Of a stretch of 64,000 bases of DNA, positions 33,876 through 42,511 are shown piece after piece; the first letter of the stretch is position 1, and every line of letters begins with the position of its first letter. The stretch is from Bacteroidota bacterium (GTDB taxonomy: Bacteria > Bacteroidota > Bacteroidia > Chitinophagales > Chitinophagaceae). The DNA is taken from assembly GCA_018268105.1 (NCBI GenBank), contig JAFDXG010000129.1:1-64000 (forward strand), written 5' to 3'. The position numbers and the translations under genes are program-made. Below the pieces are notes generated by a model, which saw only the letters and a list, made by a program, of their open reading frames with translations, searched no databases and was not told the DNA's origin.

Positions 33876-35092
33876 TGTATCTGAAATTGGCCTGGCGGAA
33901 TATATGGCGCAATAGAAGACGTACACTTATCACCGCAGCCTCGGTTTTCTTTGCGGTGTCTTTAGCCGTGCTTATGCGCTCGCTACAGCATGGAGCTTAT
34001 GACAATATGATTCGAAATGCTGCCGGTATGTATCTTGGATACGTACAGGTGCATCACAATGGGTATTGGAATGATAAAAGTCTGAACAATACTTTTACTC
34101 CTGATGAGGCTTTATTGAAAACGCTTGATATTGACCCGCGGGTTTCAACTGTAGTTCCGCGCCTTGAATCTTTTGCCCTGGCTTCATCGGGTAATCAAAC
34201 CAAAACCGCGCTTGTCATTGGTGCTGATCCTTCAAAAGAAGCATCCTTTACGCAATTAAATAAAAGAATAACCCAAGGCACCTATTTTTCTGCCGGGGAA
34301 GATGCCGCATTACTTGGCGATGAACTGGCTAAAAATCTGAAATTAAAAGTTGGTGATACGCTTGTGTTATTAGGCCAGGGTTATCATGGTTACACGGCTG
34401 CAGGTAAATATGTGATTAAAGGTCTGATACATTTCGGTTCACCCGACCTAAACCGTGAGGTTGTTTATCTGCCCTTGCAAACCGCTCAGTTATTTTACAC
34501 TATAGGAAATCGCCTTACCAGTATTACGCTTAATTTATTCAAACCTAAAGAAGCGGAAATTGTGGCAAGATCTCTGAGCCAGAAACTGGATAAGAAATAC
34601 TGGGAAGTAATGGACTGGAAACAAATGATGCCGCAGTTGGAACAGTTGATACAACTGGATAGTTCCGGTGGACTGGTCATCATAGGTATCTTATATCTCG
34701 TAATTGCATTTGGTGTTTTTGGAACTATCCTGATGATGCTTGCCGAACGTCAGCATGAAATGGGCATCCTGACCGCCATTGGTATGAAACCATACAAAAT
34801 GGGCTGGATGATTTTTACAGAATTGGTACTGATGGTATTGTTAGGTGTATTGGCGGGTATCATCGCATCCATCCCTTTAGTTACCTATTTCAAATATCAC
34901 CCGATTCGAATCACAGGACAGGCAGCGGAAGCTTATGAACACTTTGGACTGGAGCCGATATTCCCTTTCTCCACGAACCCGGATATTTTTATTTCGCAGG
35001 GAATTGTAGTGCTGATAATATGTGTGATGCTATCCTTTTATGCCTGGTATAAAATACTAAGGATTGATGCTGTGGAGAGTATGCGTATGTAG
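33872..35092 (+). CDS. FtsX/LolE-type ABC transporter permease
   Basis: The 406-aa protein has the FtsX/MacB arrangement: an N-terminal membrane helix after MMYLKLAWRNIWRNRRRTL, a large periplasmic domain (about 45-265), and three C-terminal helices (VIIGILYLVIAFGVFGTILMML, read in part; LVLMVLLGVLAGIIASIPLV; GIVVLIICVMLSFYAW). The coupling helix region ERQHEMGILTAIGMKPYKM contacts the ATPase. It is encoded beside a paralogous permease and an ATP-binding protein, as in LolCDE. Confidence 0.93.
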   Translation: MMYLKLAWRNIWRNRRRTLITAASVFFAVSLAVLMRSLQHGAYDNMIRNAAGMYLGYVQVHHNGYWNDKSLNNTFTPDEALLKTLDIDPRVSTVVPRLESFALASSGNQTKTALVIGADPSKEASFTQLNKRITQGTYFSAGEDAALLGDELAKNLKLKVGDTLVLLGQGYHGYTAAGKYVIKGLIHFGSPDLNREVVYLPLQTAQLFYTIGNRLTSITLNLFKPKEAEIVARSLSQKLDKKYWEVMDWKQMMPQLEQLIQLDSSGGLVIIGILYLVIAFGVFGTILMMLAERQHEMGILTAIGMKPYKMGWMIFTELVLMVLLGVLAGIIASIPLVTYFKYHPIRITGQAAEAYEHFGLEPIFPFSTNPDIFISQGIVVLIICVMLSFYAWYKILRIDAVESMRM

Positions 35093-35136
35093 TCTTTAAA
35101 TAACGATAAACATAAAACGATAAATGACAGATATAC

Positions 35137-36348
35137 ATGATTACTCAAATAGCCTGGAGAAATGTTTGGCGCAATAAAGTGCGGAGCTTAGTGGTCATTG
35201 CATCGGTAGCGGTGGGTATCTGGGCTGCCACCTTTATTGCTGCTTTCTCTTCGGGTATGCGACACCGGTATGTGGAGACAGCCATTCATAAAGAAGTATC
35301 ACATATCCAGGTTCATGCAAACGGCTATTTGGATGATCCGGAACTTTCAGAAAGTATTCCCGATGTCAACACGATGATTTCACAAATAGAAAAAATTCCG
35401 GAAGTAAAATCAGTTTCATCAAGGTTGCTGGTAAATGCCATGGCAGCAACGGCATCTGCATCTACAGGTGTACTGCTTCGGGGTATTGATACTTTGAGTG
35501 AAAACAACACTACCGGTATTGGGAAAAATTTAGTTGAAGGTAATTACTTATCAGGAGCTGCTCTCCCCGCTTATATTAGCTCTGAACTTGCCGATAAATT
35601 GCACTTAAAACTCAAACACAAGATTGTATTTACTTTTCAGGATGCACAGGGATATATGATTTCTGCGGCATTCAGGATCACAGGTATTTTTAAAACCAGC
35701 AATAGCACATTCGATTTGCAAAATGTATTCCTCCGTGATGCTGATTTATCTGCTCTGCTGAAGATGGATGGTGAGGCTTCTGAAATAGCCGTATTGCTCA
35801 AAAACGATATTGATGTACCGGCAGTGATTTCCAAACTGAAATCTCAGTTTCCACAATATGATGTGAAAGACTGGAAACAAATTGCTCCTGAACTGGCGCT
35901 CACCGTTGATTCCCTGAATGAAACCTTGTACATGTTTATTTTGATTATTGTGCTGGCACTTGTATTCGGAATAGTCAACACCATGCTGATGGCTGTACTG
36001 GAGCGTACCCGCGAAATAGGTATGCTGATGGCTATAGGAATGAACCGTAAGAAATTATTTCGTATGATCATGACAGAAACATTTTACCTGTCATTAGTGG
36101 GCACACCTGCAGGGCTTTTGTTGGCTTATATCACCATTGTGCTCACTGGTAAATATGGAATCAGCCTTGCCTTGTTTGCCCAGGGCTTGTCTTCTTATGG
36201 CATCAGTAAAATGGTATATCCCGAGCTGGAAGCATCGGTTTACGGAGTAATAGCTGTTTTCATTTTTACGGGTACGTTACTGGCATCTTTTTATCCGGCT
36301 ATAAGAGCGTTGAAGTTTAATTCAGTTGAAGCAATGAGGGCAGTATGA
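35137..36348 (+). CDS. FtsX/LolC-type ABC transporter permease, second paralogue
   Basis: The 403-aa protein is paralogous to the preceding permease: ITQIAWRNVWRNKVRSLVV at the N-terminus, a periplasmic domain, and C-terminal helices with ERTREIGMLMAIGMNRKKLF as coupling region and an end AIRALKFNSVEAMRAV of the typical FtsX kind. The two permeases presumably form a LolCE-like heterodimer. The gene follows the first permease after 44 bp that contain ACGATAAA repeats, and a further 129-bp repeat-rich spacer precedes the ATPase gene. Confidence 0.93.
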   Translation: MITQIAWRNVWRNKVRSLVVIASVAVGIWAATFIAAFSSGMRHRYVETAIHKEVSHIQVHANGYLDDPELSESIPDVNTMISQIEKIPEVKSVSSRLLVNAMAATASASTGVLLRGIDTLSENNTTGIGKNLVEGNYLSGAALPAYISSELADKLHLKLKHKIVFTFQDAQGYMISAAFRITGIFKTSNSTFDLQNVFLRDADLSALLKMDGEASEIAVLLKNDIDVPAVISKLKSQFPQYDVKDWKQIAPELALTVDSLNETLYMFILIIVLALVFGIVNTMLMAVLERTREIGMLMAIGMNRKKLFRMIMTETFYLSLVGTPAGLLLAYITIVLTGKYGISLALFAQGLSSYGISKMVYPELEASVYGVIAVFIFTGTLLASFYPAIRALKFNSVEAMRAV

Positions 36349-36351
36349 CAG

Positions 36352-36461
36352 ATAGAGAATGCGAAATAATATTAAACACGATAAACGGGAGACGATAAAT
36401 GATAAACAGGTGACAAAAAACAATAAAAAAAAACGACAAACCAAAAACTGATGATAAAGCA
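36352..36461. repeat. Degenerate ACGATAAAC-type repeats (also 35097-35130)
   Basis: The spacer between permease and ATPase genes consists of imperfect units such as AACACGATAAACGGG, AGACGATAAATGATAAAC and AACGACAAACC. A shorter copy with ACGATAAACATAAAACGATA fills 35101-35120. The repeats interrupt an otherwise compact operon. Confidence 0.65.
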
Positions 36462-36477
36462 TTCAAATTAGTAAACC

Positions 36478-37161
36478 ATGATTGTAATTGAAACGAAAAA
36501 TGTAACTAAAGTATATGAAGGTGTGGTGCCGGTAACGGCAGTTGATGGGGTGAGTATTCAAATTGAAGAAGGCGAATTTACAGCGATTGTTGGTCCATCG
36601 GGATCGGGGAAAACGACCCTGTTAAATCTCATCGGAGGATTAGACCATCCTACTACAGGAGAAGTTTGGATTGGCGGGAAAAATATTTCTCATTTGAGTA
36701 AAAATGAATTAATAGATTTTCGGCTGCATCATATCGGTTTTGTATTCCAGGCCTACAACCTGATACCGGTATTGAGTGCAAAAGAAAATGTAGAATTTAT
36801 TATGCTTTTGCAGAAAAGATCAAAATCAGAAAGAATCAGCCGTGCAAAAGAACTTCTTAAGATGGTAGGATTGGAAACGCGTATGAATAATCGTCCCGGT
36901 GAATTGTCGGGCGGGCAACAACAGCGGGTTGCTGTGGCGAGAGCCCTTGCATCCAAACCACAATTTGTATTGGCAGATGAACCTACAGCTAATCTTGATT
37001 CTAATTCAACGGCACAATTATTAGATATGATGCATGATTTAAATAAAAAAGAAAAAATGACTTTCCTTTTTTCCACACATGACCAGCGGGTAATTGACCG
37101 TGCTGAAAGAGTGATAATGTTGGAGGACGGGAAAGTAGTGGGAAGTGAATTGAATGGATAA
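36478..37161 (+). CDS. ABC transporter ATP-binding protein (LolD/MacB type)
   Basis: The 227-aa protein has all ATPase motifs: Walker A GPSGSGKTTLLN (about residues 39-50), Q-loop FVFQAYNLIP, signature LSGGQQQRVAVARAL (about 140-154), Walker B QFVLADEP and H-loop FSTHDQR. Length and sequence fit the LolD/MacB/FtsE class that drives FtsX-type permeases. It powers the two permeases encoded upstream; energy would be used to extract a ligand from the inner membrane and pass it to the LolA-like carrier. Confidence 0.95.
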   Translation: MIVIETKNVTKVYEGVVPVTAVDGVSIQIEEGEFTAIVGPSGSGKTTLLNLIGGLDHPTTGEVWIGGKNISHLSKNELIDFRLHHIGFVFQAYNLIPVLSAKENVEFIMLLQKRSKSERISRAKELLKMVGLETRMNNRPGELSGGQQQRVAVARALASKPQFVLADEPTANLDSNSTAQLLDMMHDLNKKEKMTFLFSTHDQRVIDRAERVIMLEDGKVVGSELNG

Positions 37162-37201
37162 TTGATAATGGTTAATGGGAATGATTCAAAATGTATAATA
37201 G

Positions 37202-38386
37202 ATGAACATTAAAAAACACACACGGTATTTTTCATTGTTCTTTGGAATGCTCCTGACCATCCATTTTTCTTATGCCCAGGACTCTACGCAAAAAAAGTTT
37301 CAGATCAGTGGTTATGTCACAGATATGCAGATAGTGGCTTTTAAAAATGCTGACAGTATGCTGGCGACCAATTTAATTCACAACCGGCTCAATTTGCAAT
37401 GGACCCCAAATGAGCAAATTTCCTTTCATGGCGGCATCCGCAACAGGATTTTTTTTGGAAACCCAATGATAGGTTTGCCTGGTTTCGGAAACCAGATAGG
37501 CATGTATAATGACAGGAACCTATTAGACCTTTCCAAATCATGGGTAAATAAACCATCACTGATTATAAACACGACTATAGACCGGTTGTATGCAGACTGG
37601 GCAAAAGGAAGATGGGACATTAGTATCGGCAGGCAAAGAATTAACTGGGGGAAAACTTTGGTGTGGAATCCTAATGATTGGTTTAACACCTTTAATTATG
37701 CCGACTTTGATTATATTGAACGCCCCGGATCGGATGCGGCAAGAATACAATATTTCCCTACCGGGATGTCTGTGATTGATGTTGCTGTAAGTCCCGGACG
37801 ATACAAAAATCAAACAGTAGCTGCAGTGCGTTATGGTTTTAATAAATGGAATTACGATTTTCAAATCCTCGGCGGATTGTACCGGGATGATATAGCTTTA
37901 GGTTTAGGATGGGGCGGCAACATAGGAAGTGTGGGATTCAGAGGAGAAGGAAGCTGGTTTCAGCCAAAGGAAAATCTTTTTGATGCTTCAGGAAGTGTGG
38001 GCGCTACGATTTCTTTCGACTACCGCTCCTCCAATACCTGGTACGTGCAGGGAGCCGTTTTATACAATAGTATCAAAGATAAAGTTACAGACCCTGATGT
38101 TTTGATCTATGAATTTATGAGTAATCTCTCCGCAAAAAGAATGATGCCTACTTCCTGGTCTTTTTTTACAGAAGCGTCTAGAGATATTACCCCTCTTTGG
38201 CACGTGGATTTTTCTGCAATGACGGGCATTCAGCCTGTATTGTTATTCCTGATGCCTAACATGAGTTATTCTCTCACCGAAAATTTTGATATCAGTGCTT
38301 ATGCCCAGATCTTTATCGGTAGTAAAAATGGAGAGACACAGAATCTTGGAAATGGAATTTATATGAGGTTTAAGTACAGTTTTTGA
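37202..38386 (+). CDS. Outer-membrane beta-barrel of the ABC operon (DUF1302-like)
   Basis: The 394-aa product has a signal peptide (GMLLTIHFSYAQ) and barrel-like alternating strands ending in GNGIYMRFKYSF. The central motif IGRQRINWGKTLVWNPNDWFN (in part) near residues 140-160 is reminiscent of DUF1302 outer-membrane proteins, which in Proteobacteria pair with a LolB-fold partner (DUF1329) and an inner-membrane transporter. It follows the ATPase gene by 40 bp and completes an inner membrane-periplasm-outer membrane set. Ligand unknown; export or import of a lipid-like molecule is inferred. Confidence 0.82.
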   Translation: MNIKKHTRYFSLFFGMLLTIHFSYAQDSTQKKFQISGYVTDMQIVAFKNADSMLATNLIHNRLNLQWTPNEQISFHGGIRNRIFFGNPMIGLPGFGNQIGMYNDRNLLDLSKSWVNKPSLIINTTIDRLYADWAKGRWDISIGRQRINWGKTLVWNPNDWFNTFNYADFDYIERPGSDAARIQYFPTGMSVIDVAVSPGRYKNQTVAAVRYGFNKWNYDFQILGGLYRDDIALGLGWGGNIGSVGFRGEGSWFQPKENLFDASGSVGATISFDYRSSNTWYVQGAVLYNSIKDKVTDPDVLIYEFMSNLSAKRMMPTSWSFFTEASRDITPLWHVDFSAMTGIQPVLLFLMPNMSYSLTENFDISAYAQIFIGSKNGETQNLGNGIYMRFKYSF

Positions 38387-38425
38387 ATAATTTCTTTACT
38401 TTGAGCGCCTTTATTTTTATATATC

Positions 38426-41074
38426 ATGATCAAAAATTCTTGCATTCTTGTTTTAACCTTGTACTTTTTTTCTGCATGTAAGAATATGCAGCATAGTTGT
38501 GAGCCCCAGGCGCGGGATAATGCGCTTGCTTCTATTGATTCATTATCAGCAAAACTAAATTGGCCCGCCGATCTGCAGATTACCGGATTTTCAGGACCTA
38601 AACTTACTCCAAGCCCGGCCTGTCTTGCAGTTGCCGCCACCGGGGAGGTATATGTAGGTGTGGATATGATTGGCTCCCTTGGTAAGACTCCCGGAAGAGG
38701 CATGATTGTAAAACTGATTGACTGCAACAACGATGGCATTATAGATAAACACACCACCTACGCCATGGTTGACGATCCTCGCGGAATTATTTCCATTGGC
38801 GATAAATTGTATGTATTACACACAGTATTTACAGATAGTGTTGCTACGGGAATGGATCTCGTAGTGTTTGAAGATAAAGATAATGATGGAGTAGCTGACG
38901 GACCTTCAAGTCCGTTGATTGAACATATCAGCAACCCCACTTATCTTAAAAGCAGAGGTACAGACCATGCTACGAATGGAATCCGGCTTGGTATTGACGG
39001 CTGGATATATATTGCAGTGGGAGATTTCGGTTTTCATGATGCTGTGGACAGAGACGGCAAAAAACTGACTATGCTTGGTGGCGGAATTGTGAGAGTAAGA
39101 CCAGACGGTACGGAGATGGAAGTATATACACATGGTACACGCAATATATATGATATAGCTATAGATCCTTACATGCGTACCTACACCAGGGGCAATACTA
39201 ATGATGGTGGTGGCTGGAATATCAGGTTCATTCATCATATACAATCTGCAGAATATGGCTATCCGCTGTTATTTAAACATTTTACTGAAGAAATTATTCC
39301 CGCACTGGTTGACCTGGGTGGCGGCTCAGGAACGGGAGCATTGTATATGGATGACAATAGCTGGCCGGATAAATACAATCATGTACCCATGATGGCAGAC
39401 TGGGGTAGAAACGAGCTTTATATTCACCGGTTAACACCAGATGCCGGAAGCTATACCCAGCAGCAGGAAGAGTTTATCAATTTGCCACAGATCACCGATG
39501 TTGATATTGACGCTTCGGGGCGTATGTATCTTTCTGCTTGGGATGGGGCAGGATATTCAGGTGATTCTACAAAAGGATTTGTAGTAAGGGTAGTTCCTAA
39601 AAACTGGAAGTACAGGCCTTATCCTAATCTGAAAAAAGCATCAGTTCATGAATTGACCGAACTGTTGAAGTCGGGTAGTGCCATGGCACGATTGTATGCC
39701 CAGCAGGAGCTCATCACTCGTTCGGCAGACGAAGCGGGTGATGCAGCGTGGAAACTTACTGCGGATACCTCTCAACCATTATATACCAGGGTAGCGGCCA
39801 TGTATGCTTATGTGCAGATTGTTAAAAGTGGGGCAATCAAAAACCTGCTGCAGCTTGCTACTGAAGAACCGATGAAAGCTTTTGCATTAAGGGCACTTAC
39901 TGATCGGAAGCCACTTTTAAAGGATATACCCATAGAACCCTTTATCAGTGCATTAAAAGATACTTCAAAGGAAGTAGAGTTTGCATCTTTAATAGCACTT
40001 GGAAGGCTTGGACGTCCGGAGGCGGCAGAGGCATTGTTATCTATTCCGGTGCCGGCTTCTTTTATTGCTCCGGCCAGGGGTACAGAAGGACCGCATGCCA
40101 CACCCAATTCAGCAATCATCCCCGCTCATCTTGCAGTGAAAGCGCTGGTGGCGCTACATGCCGTAGATGCCTGTGTCAAAGCAATTGGGTCACCAAATTC
40201 GACCCTGGCATTGTGGGCATTAAGGTATATGCACGATCCTAAAGCTGTGGATGGACTGATTGCGGCATATCGGCACACCTCTGATCAAAAATTGAAAACT
40301 GATATTCTTATCACATTGGCAAGGTTGTACAAGGAAGAAGCACCTTACGATGCATCCTGGTGGTGGGGTACCCGTCCTGATACTCATGGTCCATATTATA
40401 AACCTGTAACATGGGCATCATCTGATAGTATTAAAACACTACTAATGGAAGAATGGGCAAAAGCAAGCGCTGCAGGAAAACAATTTTATGCCGACCTGAA
40501 TGGCAAATTCCGGTTGGGTATAACTCAATTTGGAGGAGAGGATAAAGAAGAGACCCGGGAAGAAGAACCTAAAGTTGACCTTAATAAGATCCGGCATAAA
40601 AAGGGTCAGATAGGAGCTTCCTCTATTGAAGATATTATGCTGGTGATGGATAAGATAAAAGGTAACCCCGCAGATGGCAGAAGAATATTTATACAACAGG
40701 GTTGTATTGTATGTCATACTCTTGATAAAGGTCAACCCATGAAGGGGCCGTTTATGGGGCAAATCGGGTCTATTATGACCCGTAAGCAGATTGCAGAATC
40801 CATACTTAAGCCTAATGCTTCTATATCGCAGGGGTTTGCTACAGTGCAGATTGAAACCAAAGACGGCAAATCGGTAATTGGATTTGTAACAGGGGAATCC
40901 GCCGACAAGCTGACTTTGCGTGATATCACCGGTGCAGTACATAGCGTGAATACCAAAGACATTAAAAAACGTGAAGAAATGAAAACTTCTATTATGCCGG
41001 AGGGACTGGCAAATGCACTTTCTTACGAGGAATTTGCTTCATTAATCACTTTCCTGTCACAGCAAAAGAAGTAG
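38426..41074 (+). CDS. Multi-domain lipoprotein: glucose/sorbosone dehydrogenase-like propeller, HEAT repeats and cytochrome c
   Basis: The 882-aa product has a lipobox (LYFFSAC, Cys about 16). Residues about 50-400 form a six-bladed propeller of the type found in membrane-bound dehydrogenase-like proteins of Planctomycetes and Verrucomicrobia, with TDHATNGIRLGIDGWIYIAVGD, HGTRNIYDIAIDP and DIDASGRMYLSAWDG. Residues about 410-680 hold alpha-helical HEAT-like repeats. The C-terminal 130 residues form the Pirellula/Verrucomicrobium-type heme-binding domain with C760-x2-C763-H764 (GCIVCHTLDKG) and SISQGFATVQIETKDGK. It is a predicted envelope protein that could oxidise a sugar-like substrate and pass electrons to its own heme. 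The real substrate is unknown. Confidence 0.88.
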   Translation: MIKNSCILVLTLYFFSACKNMQHSCEPQARDNALASIDSLSAKLNWPADLQITGFSGPKLTPSPACLAVAATGEVYVGVDMIGSLGKTPGRGMIVKLIDCNNDGIIDKHTTYAMVDDPRGIISIGDKLYVLHTVFTDSVATGMDLVVFEDKDNDGVADGPSSPLIEHISNPTYLKSRGTDHATNGIRLGIDGWIYIAVGDFGFHDAVDRDGKKLTMLGGGIVRVRPDGTEMEVYTHGTRNIYDIAIDPYMRTYTRGNTNDGGGWNIRFIHHIQSAEYGYPLLFKHFTEEIIPALVDLGGGSGTGALYMDDNSWPDKYNHVPMMADWGRNELYIHRLTPDAGSYTQQQEEFINLPQITDVDIDASGRMYLSAWDGAGYSGDSTKGFVVRVVPKNWKYRPYPNLKKASVHELTELLKSGSAMARLYAQQELITRSADEAGDAAWKLTADTSQPLYTRVAAMYAYVQIVKSGAIKNLLQLATEEPMKAFALRALTDRKPLLKDIPIEPFISALKDTSKEVEFASLIALGRLGRPEAAEALLSIPVPASFIAPARGTEGPHATPNSAIIPAHLAVKALVALHAVDACVKAIGSPNSTLALWALRYMHDPKAVDGLIAAYRHTSDQKLKTDILITLARLYKEEAPYDASWWWGTRPDTHGPYYKPVTWASSDSIKTLLMEEWAKASAAGKQFYADLNGKFRLGITQFGGEDKEETREEEPKVDLNKIRHKKGQIGASSIEDIMLVMDKIKGNPADGRRIFIQQGCIVCHTLDKGQPMKGPFMGQIGSIMTRKQIAESILKPNASISQGFATVQIETKDGKSVIGFVTGESADKLTLRDITGAVHSVNTKDIKKREEMKTSIMPEGLANALSYEEFASLITFLSQQKK

Positions 41075-41194
41075 TGGGGGTGCCGGATATTAGATTTCCC
41101 CAAGTTATTCAACAATGGTGGATAACTGCATTTTTAGATATTATGCAATTGGATTACTTTGTAAAAAATTTATTAAACTATTAAATCAAAACAC

Positions 41195-41572
41195 ATGCCT
41201 GCCAAACCCAAAAAAGCAGCAAAAAAAGCAGCGCCTAAAGCCGCAAAAAAGGCCGTAAAAAAATCTCCTGTAAAAGCTGCTAAAAAAGCAGTAAAGAAAG
41301 CGGCGCCTAAAAAAGCTAAACGTACACCAAATGCAGCTTTTATGGCTCCGTTAACGGCGAGCCCGGCATTGGCGGACGTGGTTGGTTCAAAACCAATGCC
41401 CAGAACTGAAGTAATTAAAAAAATCTGGGAATATATCCGGAAGAATAAATTACAGGATTCCACTAACAGAAGGATGATCAATGCAGATGCAAAACTTAAA
41501 GTCCTTTTTGAAGGGAAGTCTCAGATTTCAATGTTTGATCTTGCAAAAATTGTAAGCAAACATCTTAAGTAA
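41195..41572 (+). CDS. SWIB/MDM2-domain protein with histone-H1-like tail
   Basis: The 125-aa protein has two parts. Residues 1-45 are a Lys/Ala/Pro tail built from AKKA, KKAAPK and KAVKK units, like bacterial histone-H1 homologues. Residues about 50-125 form a SWIB domain (MAPLTASPALADVVGSKPM, EVIKKIWEYIRKN, LQDSTNRRMINADAKLK, ISMFDLAKIVSKHLK). SWIB domains occur in eukaryotic chromatin remodelers and in Chlamydia and Bacteroidota. The tail should bind DNA non-specifically, so a nucleoid-associated role is likely. It is monocistronic with its own terminator. Confidence 0.93.
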   Translation: MPAKPKKAAKKAAPKAAKKAVKKSPVKAAKKAVKKAAPKKAKRTPNAAFMAPLTASPALADVVGSKPMPRTEVIKKIWEYIRKNKLQDSTNRRMINADAKLKVLFEGKSQISMFDLAKIVSKHLK

Positions 41573-41593
41573 AGTTCTGTCAGTTAAATGCAC

Positions 41594-41625
41594 AAGCTCC
41601 GGCCAACCCGGGGCTTTTGTTTTTA
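41594..41625 (+). terminator. Terminator of the SWIB gene
   Basis: AAGCTCCGG (41594-41602) pairs with CCGGGGCTT (41608-41616) with one G-U pair and is followed by TTTTGTTTTT. Confidence 0.85.
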
Positions 41626-41660
41626 TATATTTTTTGTTTCTGGAATTTAAACAACTCTGA

Positions 41661-41668
41661 TAATTTTG
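41661..41668 (+). promoter_or_regulatory. -7 box placed four bases from the ytxJ start codon
   Basis: TAATTTTG matches TAnnTTTG and ends four bases before the ATG at 41673. The geometry is the same as at the SpoU-type gene (23248-23255), suggesting a leaderless transcript. Confidence 0.55.
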
Positions 41669-41672
41669 CGGC

Positions 41673-42008
41673 ATGCAATGGATAAATCTTACAACAGAAA
41701 CGCAATGGTTCGAAATAATGGAACAGTCTTATACCAACCCACAGGTTGTTTTTAAGCACTCTCCAAGATGCAGTATAAGCAGCGTTGTAAAATCAAGACT
41801 CGAACGCAGTGGGAATGGAGTAAATATCAGGTTTTATTATCTCGATGTAATTACCCATCGCGGGCTTTCTCAAAAAATTGCGGCAGATTTGCAAATTATT
41901 CACGAGTCCCCCCAGGTGTTGTTAATTAAAAAAGGTACTTGTGTTTACCATGAGAGCCACAGTGCTATTATGATGGATGAAATTGTTGAAAAGAGTACAA
42001 AGCACTAA
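41673..42008 (+). CDS. ytxJ: Bacillithiol-system redox-active protein YtxJ
   Basis: The 111-aa thioredoxin-fold protein matches YtxJ: FKHSPRCSISSVVKSRLE near residues 28-45 carries the single active-site cysteine, followed by VNIRFYYLDVITHRGLSQKIAADLQIIHESPQVLLI (in part) with the cis-Pro of ESPQ. YtxJ is a monothiol bacilliredoxin-like protein found in bacillithiol-producing Firmicutes and Bacteroidota and is thought to reduce bacillithiolated proteins. It lies 100 bp after the SWIB terminator and appears monocistronic. Confidence 0.93.
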   Translation: MQWINLTTETQWFEIMEQSYTNPQVVFKHSPRCSISSVVKSRLERSGNGVNIRFYYLDVITHRGLSQKIAADLQIIHESPQVLLIKKGTCVYHESHSAIMMDEIVEKSTKH

Positions 42009-42069
42009 ACTTTAAAGTAGTATACTTGCATCCTCTTGCAGAGATTGATTACTATTAACCAAAGTCTTT

Positions 42070-42474
42070 ATGAAATATTCTCAATGGTTTGGTGTTGCGT
42101 TTGCGGTGGCAGTAGTTGTCGCCTGCTACCTTCCCTGGATGCAGGTGCCGGTGTTACAATCAATTGCAACGGGTATGGATAGTGGCGGAACCAATATGGG
42201 CCGGCCGGGAAAGTTGACCATTTTCTTTTGTGTACTTGCTGCTGTACTTTTTGTGTTCCCTAAATTATGGGCAAAGAGAGCTAATATAATACTTTGTGCA
42301 CTGGCTGTTGCCTGGGCGGTAAGAAACTTTCTTTTGTATGCCCGTTGCGAAATGGGCGCTTGTCCCGAAAGAAAATACGGAATTTATATTATGTTCTTTG
42401 GTACCCTTTTAATATTTCTGGCAACACTTTTCCCTGATACTGCTGTTAAAGAGATTAAACATAGAGGAAAATAA
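42070..42474 (+). CDS. Small integral membrane protein, unknown
   Basis: The 134-aa protein has four predicted membrane segments (VAFAVAVVVACYLPWM, LTIFFCVLAAVLFVFPKLW, ANIILCALAVAWAVRNFLLY and YGIYIMFFGTLLIFLATLF) and a short loop with two cysteines (CEMGACPERK). I do not recognise the family. It follows ytxJ by 61 bp on the same strand and could be co-transcribed; there is no further functional clue. Normal codon use and the clean membrane topology support a real gene. Confidence 0.75.
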   Translation: MKYSQWFGVAFAVAVVVACYLPWMQVPVLQSIATGMDSGGTNMGRPGKLTIFFCVLAAVLFVFPKLWAKRANIILCALAVAWAVRNFLLYARCEMGACPERKYGIYIMFFGTLLIFLATLFPDTAVKEIKHRGK

Positions 42475-42511
42475 AGTTTTCAATCTCTTTTTCAGGTAAA
42501 ATAAATATGAG

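Noticed and set aside
40442..40942. 166-codon minus-strand frame inside the cytochrome lipoprotein gene
   Set aside because: Antisense to a conserved heme domain; no homology signals of its own.
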